Origin: Acetobacter okinawensis JCM 25146
Lineage (GTDB): Bacteria; Pseudomonadota; Alphaproteobacteria; Acetobacterales; Acetobacteraceae
Assembly (NCBI RefSeq): GCF_000613865.1
Contig: NZ_BAJU01000001.1
Location: forward strand, 124,001 to 188,000
Length of the DNA stretch: 64,000 bases
Direction of reading: 5' to 3'
Numbering within the stretch: position 1 is the first letter of the stretch; every line of letters begins with the position of its first letter. The notes under the pieces are model-generated. The model saw nothing but the letters and a program-made list of their open reading frames with translations. It made no database searches and was not told where the DNA came from. Positions 29,497 to 39,955 of this stretch are shown one piece after another. The translations under genes and the position numbers were made by a program.

Positions 29497-29698
29497 CGCT
29501 GACTTCGGTCAGTACCCAGCACCGTGACGGGGGAGGGGGTGTGATGGCGCAAAGCGCGGCTTGATTCTGGGGCGCGAGCGTGAACATCGTGCCGGCAGTA
29601 CCATCATGCGCCATGCTGGTGATGTGGTGGTCCGTTTACTTTAAAGTATAAATGTTCGATGTGTCATGCCACTATTATACTCGGACAAAAATGATCGC

Positions 29699-29735
29699 TA
29701 AAGCGCCCGACAGGAATGTTTGTTACGGGCGTTTA
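29699..29735. repeat. Imperfect inverted repeat
   Basis: Arms TAAAgCGCCCG and CGGGCGTTTA (one bulged base) with a 16-base loop. It is followed by GTGCGGATTTTTGCATTTTT. It could be a terminator for an unseen transcript or simply an extragenic palindrome. Confidence 0.35.
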
Positions 29736-29802
29736 GTGCGGATTTTTGCATTTTTGACGGATCACGTGGATGTAACCAAGTATTCGCACTTTGGAATATG
29801 AA

Positions 29803-29820
29803 TTTTCATCAGATTGTCAC
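29803..29820 (+). promoter_or_regulatory. Probable Pho box (PhoB binding site)
   Basis: TTTTCAT-CAGA-TTGTCAC: two 7-mers separated by 4 bases, matching the 11-base repeat spacing of the PhoB consensus CTGTCAT-N4-CTGTCAC at 11 of 14 repeat positions by eye. It lies about 65 bases upstream of the acid phosphatase start, in an A/T-rich region. The functional fit with a phosphatase gene raises confidence; no binding data. Confidence 0.5.
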
Positions 29821-29884
29821 ACTTAAATATGTTTGGATCACGTAATGGATATGCTCTGTTATAACGTGATTAAAGCCACTAGAT

Positions 29885-30655
29885 ATGTCCAGCCGTTCTA
29901 CGCTTCTTTTTGTGATGTTAATCTGTGCTGACGCGCTGATTTCGTCACCAACCCTACATGCAGAACAAATACAGCTCCCTGATGGACGTATTTTTTTGCC
30001 GCCACCGCCTGCGGACAGCTCCCATGCGCAGGCAGCAGACATACAGGCTTATGAAAAATCTAGAATTTTAAAAAATAGCAATCGCTGGCAATTGGCTCAA
30101 AATGATGCAGATCTTAGGCCTGAACATATCATTGACGATTTTTCTTGTGCTGTGGGTTTCAGGGTTTTGCCAAATGAAGTGCCCACGCTTGTTAGCATAC
30201 TGAGCATAATTGAGAAACCGCTAGAGCAGCGGATATCGGAAGAAAAAGAGAATTGGCAAAGAAAAAGGCCTTTCGTTGGTAAAAATCAATCCATCTGTAC
30301 GCCGGATGCCAACAAACTGTCTGCGAGTTTTTCTTATCCGTCCGGGCATACTACGTGGGGCTGGTTGGTCGCTTCCATTCTGAGTAGTGCTTTACCTGAT
30401 CGTTCCACATATATTATGCAGCGTGGGCGCGTTTTTGGAGAAAGCCGTATTGTCTGCGGTGTGCATTGGAAAAGCGATGTGCAGGCGGGGTATATGAATG
30501 GTGGCGCCATGTTTGCTGCGCTACAAGAACAACCGTGGTTTGCAGAGAAAATGAAAAATATTCGCAAAGAATTGCAGGAGGCGCGGCTAAAAGCAATGCC
30601 GCTGAACAATACTACCTGTTCTATTGAGCATGAGGCTGCCAAGGAAACATTTTGA
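29885..30655 (+). CDS. phoN: Class A non-specific acid phosphatase (PAP2 superfamily)
   Basis: Periplasmic phosphatase releasing phosphate from organic esters. 256 residues with an N-terminal signal peptide (cleavage near LHAEQ). The full class A signature is present: K121-x6-RP128-129, PSGH at 152-155, then SR187-188-x5-H194-x3-D198. The gene is noticeably more A/T-rich than its neighbours, suggesting later acquisition. A probable Pho box upstream implies induction by phosphate starvation. Next genes are a TonB receptor and an exported phosphodiesterase. Confidence 0.9.
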   Translation: MSSRSTLLFVMLICADALISSPTLHAEQIQLPDGRIFLPPPPADSSHAQAADIQAYEKSRILKNSNRWQLAQNDADLRPEHIIDDFSCAVGFRVLPNEVPTLVSILSIIEKPLEQRISEEKENWQRKRPFVGKNQSICTPDANKLSASFSYPSGHTTWGWLVASILSSALPDRSTYIMQRGRVFGESRIVCGVHWKSDVQAGYMNGGAMFAALQEQPWFAEKMKNIRKELQEARLKAMPLNNTTCSIEHEAAKETF

Positions 30656-31156
30656 TATAATCAATGTGAATCTCTGGTATTAAAATATGAACGCAGTGCT
30701 CATGGTGGGTTGCAACGCATTGCCCGTTTTGAAGTGCTGCGAATATTTTGCGATGATGTAGTAATTTTATACAGAATTCTGCCGTAATATGATGTGAATT
30801 TCCAATTTTTATTCTGCATAATAATTCGCAGTGATATCTTGTTTGACTCATATGATCTGGTTTTATTGTTGTGGGATGCTCGTGTCCCAATGGTTTTTAG
30901 TATCTTATCCTGAATATTGTCGGGATAATATACATATTTTAAAAATTACGTCTGCCTCAATACTGAGGGAAAGGCGGGTGGTGTGCTCCCATCATAGGTA
31001 ATTCACGGATATATGCCCGATTGACTGATTGGATAAACCCTAAGGCCAGTTCAGGGGGAGTGCAGTATTTCACAATAAAAGTGTCACACAATTTATCAGA
31101 AATTTTTTGTAATAACGCGCTCAGGAATCAACCGAGTTGAGGATAGTTTTATTCCC
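30656..31156. other. 500 bp A/T-rich intergenic region before the TonB receptor
   Basis: No supported gene. It holds a short inverted repeat at 30905-30928 (TTATCCTGA / TCGGGATAA) followed by A/T-rich DNA, and a single GTGTCAC heptamer at 31081-31087 that resembles half of a Pho box without a correctly spaced partner. It probably contains the promoter of the TonB receptor. Confidence 0.5.
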
Positions 31157-33605
31157 ATGCGCCTTATACCTGTGTCGCGTCGGGCCGCTCTGTGGCTCTT
31201 CTGCTCTCCTCTGGCATTTTCCACCGGCTATGCGGCAACGGTTTCAAAAAACCAAGGCGCATCAAAAGCTGCTCAAACCCATGCAGCCGTGCCCCCACAG
31301 GATGCCAGCGCACCTGTGGTCAATGCTCCCCGTCGGTCACCTAAAAGCTCTGGCGCTACTCATGCGACGGAAGCTGAGCAGATTATTGCTACAGGTCGCC
31401 ACAGCCGGTCTGAGCAGACAGTTGGTCATATCCAGATGCAGCGTATTCTGCCTGGTATTAACCCCATCAAGTCCCTGCAAATTCTGCCTGGTGTTGTGTT
31501 CAATAATGCGGACCCATGGGGGAATAACGAACAAAACTCTTCGCTCTTCATTCATGGGTTTGCAAAAAACCAGCTTGGCTACACGCTGGATGGGATCCCG
31601 CTAGGGGATCAGGATTACGGCAACTATAATGGCCTTTCGCCCCAACGCGCAGCAATTAGCGAGAATATCGCTTCCGCATCCGTTGCCACGGGTGCCGGTG
31701 CTTTGGGTACTGCCTCGACCAGTAACCTCGGTGGCACGTTGCAGTTTACGACACAAGACCCGCTGCATCATGCTGGTGGCCAGCTAAGCCAGACCTTTGG
31801 CAGTTGGTCCACTTTCCGCACCTTTGCCCGTATTGATACAGGGGATTTTGGTAACGGAAATTCGGCCTACGTCTCTTGGGGGCGTCAGGATGCGCGTGCG
31901 TGGGATTTTGCCGGGCATCAGGGTGGCAATCAGGTAAACGCAAAATTTGTGCACGAAGATGAGAAGAACAAAATCAGCGTGTTCTTCGATTGGTCGCAGA
32001 AGGTCGAACCGAACGAAGACGGCATTGTCATGCCTAATGGTGGCGACCTATATGTTCGCCCATTCATGTACCCCAATCTTTCTGAAGCTATTAATTATTA
32101 CAAAAATTCTGCCGCTTATACGAATGCAGGGCTGAATTACCGGAATTATTATTCTGCTGCCCAGCGTGAAGATTACCTGATGTACACAAAATGGTCTCAT
32201 AATTTCAGTAAGGACCTGAAGTGGGATACACAGATCTACTATCATCATGATCTGGGTGAAGGTGTTGTTGCTGGTCCCATTACAGCGGCGGGGCTTCCGA
32301 CCCTGTTCTCATCCTATTTTCCCAATCAGAGCGCTTCTGATCTGTCCAATGTATTTGGTGGCTCAGGTATGGCTACCCGTACCACGGAATACTGGGATAA
32401 CCGTGGCGGGATCATGAGCAGCCTGCACTACCATGTCGGGCATCATAATATCGAACTGGGTGGCTGGTACGAACGTAACAACAATACGCAAGCCCGTCGG
32501 TGGTATGCTCTGGATGTCAACAACCCGACCACTCCGTATGAGCGCCAGCAGAATGCGTTGATTAACCAGTATACCAACAATTTCTATACAAACACATGGA
32601 CCACACATCTGCAGGACACCTGGCAGATCAGCAAGAATTTTGCACTGAATGCCGGGTTCAAGTCCGAGTTGGTCTACACCAATGGTACGCTGCCGGTCGC
32701 GGCGCTGCCCGGATCCCTGTCTCCCAAGACAGCCATTACCGTCCCGGGTGGGACCATTGCCTCTGTTAAACCGTTCCTGCCTGCTTTTGGTGCATTGTGG
32801 AATATTACCAACCACGAGCAGTGGTTTGCCAATATTCAGGAAAACATGCGCTCATTTGAAGCCGCAGGGTATGGAAACGCGACCCCGTGGGGTGTGACCA
32901 GCCAGCAGGCGTTTGATGACTTCCGCAAAAATGGTAAGCCCGAAACCTCATGGACGTATGAAACAGGCTTCCGCACCAACAGGCATTTGGATGCCGGTCC
33001 GCTGACCAATATCAGTGGTCAGCTTGAATACTACCATGTGCATTTCTCAAATCGTCTATTGGCTGTTGCCACAACACAGACACTCTCTTCCATTGTGGGG
33101 AGCGCAACAACGCTAACCAATGTGGGGTCTGTCTCTACCGATGGGATGGACTTTTCCTTTACTGCACAATTTGGCCCGCATTTTTCTTTCTACAATGCCT
33201 TATCTTATAATAAATCGGTCTATAATGATAACTATATGAATGGCACCACGTCGGTGCACACCGCTGGCAAAAACGTGGCCGGTGTTCCCAACTGGACAGA
33301 AAAATTTGTAGCCTCTACGTTGGGGAGATTTTGACGCTCAGTTTATTGGTGATGTCGTGGGTAAGCGCTACACCACTTTTACCAACGATCTACATGCTAG
33401 CGCCTATGCGCTGTTCAGCCTGAATGCCGGTTATGACATCAAGGGAATTCCGCGCATCCGGTCACTGCATGTGCAGGGGAACATTACCAATCTGACGAAT
33501 GAAAAAGGCTGGTCTACGCTCAACACCAACAATGCCTCCAGCCAGTACACGGCCTTTCCCATTGCGCCACGGATGTACTTCCTGACGCTAAGCGCAACAT
33601 TCTAA
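31157..33605 (+). CDS. TonB-dependent outer-membrane receptor, frameshifted near the C-terminus
   Basis: Ligand-gated outer-membrane beta-barrel powered by TonB. About 815 residues after repair. Signal peptide ending near TGYAAT, an Ala/Ser/Pro-rich linker, then a plug domain (SLQILPGVVFNN, SLFIHGFAKNQLGYTLDGIPLG, STSNLGGTLQF) and a barrel with many aromatic strands. The frame stops at 33334. The true end follows in another frame (GDFDAQFIGDVVGKRYTTF... FLTLSATF with the terminal Phe). The break is at the GGGG at 33322-33325 and needs one G removed or two bases added. The ligand is unknown; the phosphatase and phosphodiesterase neighbours suggest an organophosphate (inference). Confidence 0.9.
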
Positions 33606-33615
33606 GGTAAGTCTG

Positions 33616-34723
33616 ATGCAGCGTTGTTCACGGCGTTCTCTTTTGGTTGGCTCCTGCGCTGCAGCAATGTGGGCGGGGGCACGGAGTGCGCGGGCGGCTC
33701 CGGCGCTCGCTCCGCATCCACTGGTATTTGCTCACCGAGGGGCATCAGCTTCGGCCGGAACACACATTGGCATCCTACGCCAAAGCCATTGCAGATGGTG
33801 CAGACTATATTGAACCTGATCTGGTGATGACCAAGGATGGTGTGATGGTCTGCCGCCATGAAAGCAACATTGCCGAAACAACAGATGTGGCGCAGCGGCC
33901 GGAGTTTGCCAGCCGCAAGCGCACCGTCGTTATTGATGGCAAGACGGCGACGGGTTGGTTTACCACCGATTTCACCCTTGCAGAGTTGAAAACTGCGGGC
34001 GAAAGAACGTCTTGGCAAACTGCGCATGCATAACACGCGTTATGATGGGCATTTTGCCATTCCGACTTTTGAAGAGATGATTGATTTTGTAGCGGCTGAA
34101 GCGGCGGCATGTGGACGAGATCTGGGACTAATTCCTGAAATCAAACATTCCACGCATTTCCATGCGTTGGGGTTCGATCCAGAAGCGTTGTTCCTGCGTA
34201 CTATTGCCGCTAATGACTATACGCGTACAGCCCCACTGGAGGTACAGTCATTTGAAACCAGCAACCTCCAGCGCATTGGTCATGAGATCCGTGCGATCAA
34301 CCCGCAGGCAAGAGTGATGCTATTGATGGGGGAACGCACGAACGTACCCCCAGATCTTGCTGCAAAGGGACAAAAAACCACCTTTGGTGACCTGATGACC
34401 CTGCGGGCTTGAGAGAGGTACGGCATTATGCGGATGTTATTGGTCCATCCTTGACTGACCTGATTCCGCGAGATGCGCAGGGAGCTTGGCTTGAGCCATC
34501 TTCTTTAGTGGATGATGCTCATGCCGCTGGCTTGCTGGTTCACGCTTATACCTGCCGCCCCGAAAACTACTTCCTGCCTCGCCAGCTACGCAATGCGGAT
34601 GGGGATGGTGCACGCAATGTAGCGGGATCTATAACGGAAATCCGTCGCTATCTGGACATGGGGCTGGATGGCTTCTTTACAGATGACCCTGCAATTGGCC
34701 GGATGGCCGTAAATCAGTGTTAA
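33616..34723 (+). CDS. Exported glycerophosphodiester phosphodiesterase, three frameshifts
   Basis: GDPD-family enzyme (periplasmic GlpQ type) hydrolysing glycerophosphodiesters to glycerol 3-phosphate and an alcohol. Signal peptide ([22 protein letters not shown]), then the catalytic HRGAS start and [30 protein letters not shown] and [13 protein letters not shown]. The coding sequence changes frame near 33738-33752, 33993 and 34399-34401. Adding two, two and one bases respectively gives about 370 residues. The last two are explained by shortened C runs (ACTG for ACCCTG; ACCCTG for ACCCCTG). Either sequence errors or a real pseudogene; the otherwise perfect conservation favours errors. Eleven bases after the TonB receptor. 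Confidence 0.83.
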
Positions 34724-35518
34724 GTTCAGGCCTTATTCTTCAAAATAGAAGGTAAAATTTGCGGTGATGTGGATTGCGGACACAAAATGATGAAGGCATA
34801 GGTTGTGCCTCGCAACCACACGTCGTCGGTCTTGCAGCTTTAGAGTCTCAAGATAACGGTTTGTGCTCTCGCTGGGTGTAAAGGGGAGGGGTATCAAACC
34901 AAAGAATGGGTCACCAATGCAGTTATCTGTGTTTTGCACGGGAATTTCGGGCAACGTGTCGATCCTGCGCAACTCTCATTTATCCGTTCTCTCAAATTGC
35001 GCAAAAGGGGCTGGAAAATGAGTGCCTAACCAGATAGGGATGGCATTTTTATCCCGCCCAAGAGGAACAATTCAATCTTGGCGGTCAAGGTTGATTGCAA
35101 ACTTCAAATAGCCAATTATCGCATAAGATATATTATGCCAACAAAATGAGGCCTCTCAATTGTCGACCATCACCGTATCCGGTCCAGCGCGTGCGGGGTC
35201 AATCATGGTGTGTTTTACACCTGATTTGGTCGTTGCATTGCGTAAGTTACCATCCAAATCAGCATTCGTTGAGGTTCTCGGTGTTGAAACACAGGCATTT
35301 TGCGACGTTTGAGGTCACCGCACCCGCCAAAAATGAGACAATGATGTCATTCCCTGTTTTGTGGCGCCAGATATGCTGATGGAGTTTGTATTGCACAAAA
35401 TCGAATCGTGTATTGTGGGGGGCGCTGGGTAGGATTGTCTATTTTTATGTGTTGTTTTTGCCCAAATATATCTATAAGGGGTCGTTAAATATGCTTCTAT
35501 CATTCACTGTGGTGGGTT
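34724..35518. other. Decayed or gene-free region with possible transposase remnant
   Basis: No intact gene. In the plus strand at about 34940-35030 a short open stretch reads RVDPAQLSFIRSLKLRKR, which resembles the C-terminal end of IS4-type DDE transposases found in acetic acid bacteria. At 35160-35311 a 50-codon open stretch without a good start (TITVSGPARAGS... VLGVETQAF) looks protein-like but is not recognised. The rest shows nothing. Confidence 0.35.
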
Positions 35519-36227
35519 GTGGATATTTTGTCTTCTGACAATGCAAGTGTTATCAGAGAGTTGACTGCGGTGCAGGATGACCCGGTTTTGCTGCTGCGCA
35601 AGGCGCACGCGCTGCTGGGGAACAGGCTTGCCGTCATGTCCTCCTTTGGCGCGGAATCTGCGCTTCTGCTCGCTTTTGTGGCTGAGGCTGACCCCGGCAT
35701 AAAGGTCCTGTTCCTGAATACGGGCAAGCACTTCCCTCAGACACTCGCATATCGTCAGGAACTGGCGGATGCGCTGGGCCTGACCAATGTGGAAGACATA
35801 GGGCCATCCCCTGCCCAGATCAGCGACCGGGATCCTAGCGGAGAACTCTGGCTTTTGACCCGGACGCCTGCTGTAATCTGCGCAAGGTGGAGCCGTTGCA
35901 GGTGGCATCCCTGCCGTATGAGGTTCTGGTAACAGGGCGCAAGCGTGGGCAGGCTGCGACGCGCGCCACAATGACCATTGTGGAAGAGCGTGCCGATAGC
36001 CAGCAGCTGCGCATCAACCGCTGGCGTTCTGGAGTGCGCAGGATATTCAGGCGGAAATGCAGCGCCGTGCATTACCGCCGCACCCGCTTGTGGCTGAGGG
36101 ATATTTGTCCATTGGATGTGAGCCATGCACGCGTCCGGTGGATGGGCAGGAAGATGCCCGGTCGGGCCGCTGGTCCGGTTTGAACAAAACCGAGTGCGGG
36201 ATACACATTGCGGCCAAACCGCTATAA
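35519..36227 (+). CDS. cysH: Adenylylsulfate (APS) reductase-type CysH, two frameshifts
   Basis: Reduces activated sulfate to sulfite. The GTG start at 35519 gives DILSSDNASVIRELT. The PP-loop-like SSFGAESALLL and FLNTGKHFPQT follow. Adding one G at 35850-35851 yields FDPDACCNLRKVEPL, and adding one C at 36018-36019 yields INPLAFWSAQDI through to KTECGIHIAAKPL and a stop at 36225-36227, about 236 residues. The CC pair and the later GCEPCT pair are the [4Fe-4S] ligands of APS reductases; PAPS reductases lack them. First gene of the sulfate assimilation run. Confidence 0.92.
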
Positions 36228-36276
36228 TGCATTTGGTAAACTAGACTTACCCGTCAAAACTACAGGGTCGTGGAAC

Positions 36277-37071
36277 ATGGATCATCTTGATCAACTGGAA
36301 GCTCAGAGCGTTTTTATTCTGCGGGAGGCTTATCGCAAGCTTAAGCCGCTAGCCATGCTGTGGTCATTGGGCAAGGACTCCAATGTTATGGTCTGGCTCG
36401 CCAAAAAGGCGTTTCTTGGGCGTGTCCCCTTCCCTGTCATGCATGTGGACACGGGAAAAAAGTTCCCGGAAATGTACCAGTTCCGTGATGAGTACACCAA
36501 AAAATGGGAGCTCGATCTGCTGCTCGGTGACTGCCCGCCGGTAGAGGAGATGGACCCCTCCTTGCCGCCTGCCGCCCGTTCTGCCGCGCGTAAGACCGCA
36601 GGTCTTGCCGCCATGATTGAAAAGCACAAATTGCAGGGTGTTATCGCCGGTATCCGCCGTGACGAGCAGGGAACCCGCGCAAAGGAGCGTGTGTTTAGCC
36701 CCCGTGGTGCCAGCCATAAATGGGATATTCGTAACCAGCCGCCCGAATTCTGGGACCAGTACGCGACCCCGCACGAAGATGGCATGCATATTCGTGTCCA
36801 TCCGCTCCTGTCTTGGCGTGAGATTGATATCTGGCGTTATATCGAGCGTGAAGGCATTCCGTTGGTTGATCTGTATTTTGCCAAAAATGGTAAGCGTTAC
36901 CGTTCCTTGGGGGATGCGGATATTACGTCTCCGGTGGAAAGCAATGCCGCGACATTGGCCGAAGTGATTGCTGAGCTGGAAACAACAAAAACCTCCGAAC
37001 GTTCGGGCCGGGCCATGGATCATGAATCCGAAGATGCCTTTGAACGCCTGCGTGTTGCTGGTTATCTCTGA
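36277..37071 (+). CDS. cysD: Sulfate adenylyltransferase subunit 2
   Basis: Catalytic PP-loop ATPase subunit of ATP sulfurylase, making adenylylsulfate from ATP and sulfate together with CysN. About 264 residues from ATG 36277. [20 protein letters not shown] (SxGKDS PP-loop) at residues 28-47, [18 protein letters not shown], and [19 protein letters not shown] are family hallmarks. Fifty bases after cysH and 27 before cysNC. Confidence 0.97.
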   Translation: MDHLDQLEAQSVFILREAYRKLKPLAMLWSLGKDSNVMVWLAKKAFLGRVPFPVMHVDTGKKFPEMYQFRDEYTKKWELDLLLGDCPPVEEMDPSLPPAARSAARKTAGLAAMIEKHKLQGVIAGIRRDEQGTRAKERVFSPRGASHKWDIRNQPPEFWDQYATPHEDGMHIRVHPLLSWREIDIWRYIEREGIPLVDLYFAKNGKRYRSLGDADITSPVESNAATLAEVIAELETTKTSERSGRAMDHESEDAFERLRVAGYL

Positions 37072-37097
37072 TAGAGCGTGGATCGGAAAAAACGAAA

Positions 37098-38978
37098 ATG
37101 AGTGATACGATTTCTTCCTCTCAGGATGCAGCAACCCCGATCGTTATTGTCGGGCATGTTGATCATGGTAAATCCACGCTGATCGGTCGTCTTTTGCATG
37201 ACACGGACAACCTGCAGGATGGCAAGGTTGCCCAGATCATTGAATCGTCCAAAAAGCGCGGGCTGAAGATCGAATGGAGCTTCCTGCTGGACTCCCTGCA
37301 GATTGAGCGCGATCAGGGTGTTACGGTTGATTCCACACGTATTCCCTTCAGGCTTGATACGCGTGAATATGTGATTGTGGATGCGCCGGGACACCGCCAG
37401 TTCCTGCGGAACATGATTACAGGTGCCGCCGATGCGGAAGCCGCCGTGCTGGTGGTGGATGCTGTGGAGGGCGCGCGCGAGCAGACCCGCCGCCACGCCA
37501 TGCTGCTGCATCTGATCGGCATCCGGCACGTCATCGTGCTTCTGAACAAGGTTGATCTGCTGGACTTTGATCAGGCCAAGGTCGAGGCTGTTGAGGTTTC
37601 GGTCAATGAACTGCTGGGCAAACTGGGGCTGGAAGCCGCCTATTTTGTGCCCGCTTCTGCCCGTGATGGTGATAACATTGCCAGCCGATCCGAGCGTATG
37701 CCCTGGTACAGCGGTCCTACCCTGACCGAAGCACTGGCCCGTGTTCCCACTCCAGCGTCCCGCTCGGAACTGGCTCTGCGCTTTCCCGTGCAGGATGTAT
37801 ACCGCTTTGGCGACAAGCGTTATGTTGCAGGTCGTATTGAGCGTGGCCGGGTGCGTGTGGGCGATACGGTAGTTATTGGCACACAAAAAACCCCTGCGCG
37901 CATTGCGTCCATTGAAAGCTGGCACACAGCGCCGCATGTTAGCGCTTCGGCTGGTCAGTCCATTGCGGTAACGCTGGAACCCGACGTTATCCCCGACCGG
38001 GGAGACCTGCTGCATCATGTGGATACCCCGCCCGCTCAGGCATCGCGCGTGCGCACACGCCTGTTCTGGCTGCGCCAGGAACCCCTGCGCGTGGGTGAGA
38101 GCTTTCGTCTGCGTCTGGCCACGGCAGAACATGCTGTAACGGTCACCAGCATTGAATCGGTTGTTAATCTGGACGACCTGACCATGCACCCGGGCACGGA
38201 AGTGCCGCCCGAAGGCTTTGCCGAAATTACACTGTCTGCTGCGGAAAACATCCAGTTTGATGCGTTTGCACCGGGGACCCCGGATGGACGCGGTGTTCTG
38301 GTGGACCTTCAGCAGCGTATTGTCGGTGGTGCGCCCCTTATTGGCCCTGCTGACATTGCTGTGGGTGAAAAATCCATTCACCCAAGTGCCAGTGTTGTGA
38401 CAACCCAGGACCGCCAGCGGGTAAAAGGGCACAAGGGGCAGGTATTCTGGCTGACTGGCCTGTCAGGCTCTGGCAAAAGCACGTTGGCACGTGCGGCTGA
38501 AAATGCCCTGTTCAGCGCTGGTGTGGACGTGAGCGTGCTTGATGGAGACACGCTGCGTGCAGGCCTGTGCAAGGACCTTGGCTTTACCGAGGCAGACAGG
38601 ACCGAGAACGTGCGCCGCGCGGCTGAAGTGGCACGTATCCTGCGTGACGCTGGTCAGGTTGTGCTGGTAGCCCTGATTTCCCCACTTCGTTCGGACCGTG
38701 AACTGGCTCGCCAGATTATTGGTGACGGGTTTGAGGAAGTGTTCGTGGATGCGGATCTGGATACCTGCGAACAGCGTGACCCCAAAGGTCTGTACGCAGC
38801 TGCTCGCGCGGGTAAAATTAACGGCTTTACGGGGATAGATGCTCCTTACGAAGCACCACAGGCCCCTGCCCTGCGTGTTGCAACGGGCGATGGAAGTGTG
38901 GAAAGCGCGGTCGCACAGCTTGTCTCCTTCGTGGAAGGCAGCGTGCGCGCAGGTAGTAACGCACGCGCGCGTTCCTGA
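37098..38978 (+). CDS. cysN: Fused sulfate adenylyltransferase subunit 1 / adenylylsulfate kinase
   Basis: CysNC fusion of 626 residues. The N-terminal GTPase (CysN) has G1 GHVDHGKST at 16-24, DAPGHRQF and NKVDLLD. After the beta-barrel domains, at about residue 453 begins the APS kinase (CysC) with P-loop GLSGSGKST and a [15 protein letters not shown] segment. CysN drives APS formation with CysD; CysC phosphorylates APS to PAPS. Since the adjacent reductase appears APS-specific, the PAPS made by the kinase half may serve sulfation or be partly redundant. Confidence 0.96.
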   Translation: MSDTISSSQDAATPIVIVGHVDHGKSTLIGRLLHDTDNLQDGKVAQIIESSKKRGLKIEWSFLLDSLQIERDQGVTVDSTRIPFRLDTREYVIVDAPGHRQFLRNMITGAADAEAAVLVVDAVEGAREQTRRHAMLLHLIGIRHVIVLLNKVDLLDFDQAKVEAVEVSVNELLGKLGLEAAYFVPASARDGDNIASRSERMPWYSGPTLTEALARVPTPASRSELALRFPVQDVYRFGDKRYVAGRIERGRVRVGDTVVIGTQKTPARIASIESWHTAPHVSASAGQSIAVTLEPDVIPDRGDLLHHVDTPPAQASRVRTRLFWLRQEPLRVGESFRLRLATAEHAVTVTSIESVVNLDDLTMHPGTEVPPEGFAEITLSAAENIQFDAFAPGTPDGRGVLVDLQQRIVGGAPLIGPADIAVGEKSIHPSASVVTTQDRQRVKGHKGQVFWLTGLSGSGKSTLARAAENALFSAGVDVSVLDGDTLRAGLCKDLGFTEADRTENVRRAAEVARILRDAGQVVLVALISPLRSDRELARQIIGDGFEEVFVDADLDTCEQRDPKGLYAAARAGKINGFTGIDAPYEAPQAPALRVATGDGSVESAVAQLVSFVEGSVRAGSNARARS

Positions 38979-39103
38979 CAGGACTGCCAGTAAAGAGGCT
39001 GTCAGGGGGTAAAGCCTCTGGCGGCCACTTTTCAGATCACATGATACGCCTGTATGCTGGCTTTTTGGTCTGGGGGGGCAGGCAGATATATGAGTGTTGG
39101 GTC

Positions 39104-39955
39104 ATGACACTGTCTCGTCTTGCTTTTTTCAGGGCCGGGGGCTCCGCGCTGCCCGGTTACAGGCTGTCGTTAACGCTGACACTCGCGTGGACGGGCTTTT
39201 TTATTATCCTCCCCCTGTCGACCCTGCTGGTTTACCCGTGGCAGGGTGGACCTGCAGCCATGCTGTCTGCCCTGCATGACAGCCGCATGCTGGCTGCACT
39301 ATGGACGAGTTTTTCCTGCGCGGGCATTGCCGCAGCCTGTAACATTCCCTTCGGCTTTCTGCTGGCATGGGCGTTGGCGCGTGGTCATTTGCCGGGGCGC
39401 CGTCTGGCGGATGCCTTGATCGACCTGCCTCTTGCCCTGCCGACCGCCGTATCGGGTATTACGCTGGCCACGCTGTATGGCCCACATGGGTGGCTTGGTG
39501 CGGTGCTGGCAGAGTTTGGGATCAGTGTCTCCTACAACAAGACTGGCATTGTGCTGGCCCTTATGTTTGTCGGGCTTCCATTCGTTGTGCGTGCTGTGGA
39601 GCCTGTTCTGCGCAACCTGCCGCAGGAGCTGGAGGAGGCTGCGCACCTGCTGGGGGCAAGGCCATGGCAGGTGTTTATGCGCGTGATTGCGGCCCCCGTG
39701 CTGCCAGCTCTGATAACAGGTTTTGGTCTGGCTTTTGCCCGGGGGATCGGGGAATATGGGTCAGTTATTTTTATTGCCGGGAACCAGCCCTTTAAGAGCG
39801 AGATCGCACCGCTGCTCATTGTCGTGCGGCTTCAGGAGTTTGATTATCCGGGGGCTACGGCCATAGCGTTGGTCTTGCTGTGTGTCTCGCTTCTGTCGCT
39901 TGCACTTATTGGTGGTGTGCGGCGGCGTTTTGCCTTGTGGAGTGAACCGGCATGA
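39104..39955 (+). CDS. cysT: Sulfate ABC transporter permease CysT
   Basis: Inner-membrane channel subunit of the sulfate/thiosulfate importer. About 283 residues with six helices, the permease EAA-like loop EEAAHLLGARPWQVFMRVIAAPVLPAL and ARGIGEYGSVIFIAGN. ATG 39104 (MTLSRLAFFR) matches the family start; the frame is open to an ATG at 39041. Overlaps cysW by four bases. Confidence 0.94.
   Translation: MTLSRLAFFRAGGSALPGYRLSLTLTLAWTGFFIILPLSTLLVYPWQGGPAAMLSALHDSRMLAALWTSFSCAGIAAACNIPFGFLLAWALARGHLPGRRLADALIDLPLALPTAVSGITLATLYGPHGWLGAVLAEFGISVSYNKTGIVLALMFVGLPFVVRAVEPVLRNLPQELEEAAHLLGARPWQVFMRVIAAPVLPALITGFGLAFARGIGEYGSVIFIAGNQPFKSEIAPLLIVVRLQEFDYPGATAIALVLLCVSLLSLALIGGVRRRFALWSEPA

Larger units (their letters stand above)
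29497..29884. other. A/T-rich intergenic region upstream of the acid phosphatase gene
   Basis: No gene seen. It contains an inverted repeat at 29699-29735 (TAAAGCGCCCG / CGGGCGTTTA) followed by T-rich DNA, and the probable Pho box listed separately. Base composition is visibly more A/T-rich than the flanking metabolic genes. Confidence 0.6.

Noticed and set aside
30950-31080. Possible riboswitch upstream of the TonB receptor
   Set aside because: I looked for a cobalamin box and conserved core because many TonB receptors import B12, but the conserved segments are absent.
34733-34972. 79-codon minus-strand open frame after the phosphodiesterase gene
   Set aside because: No recognisable domain, no good ribosome binding site, and sits in a decayed region. 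Not listed as a gene.
37062-38432. 456-codon open frame on the strand opposite cysNC
   Set aside because: It lies wholly antisense to a clearly recognised gene, shows no family motifs, and such long antisense frames are expected from the codon bias of this DNA.
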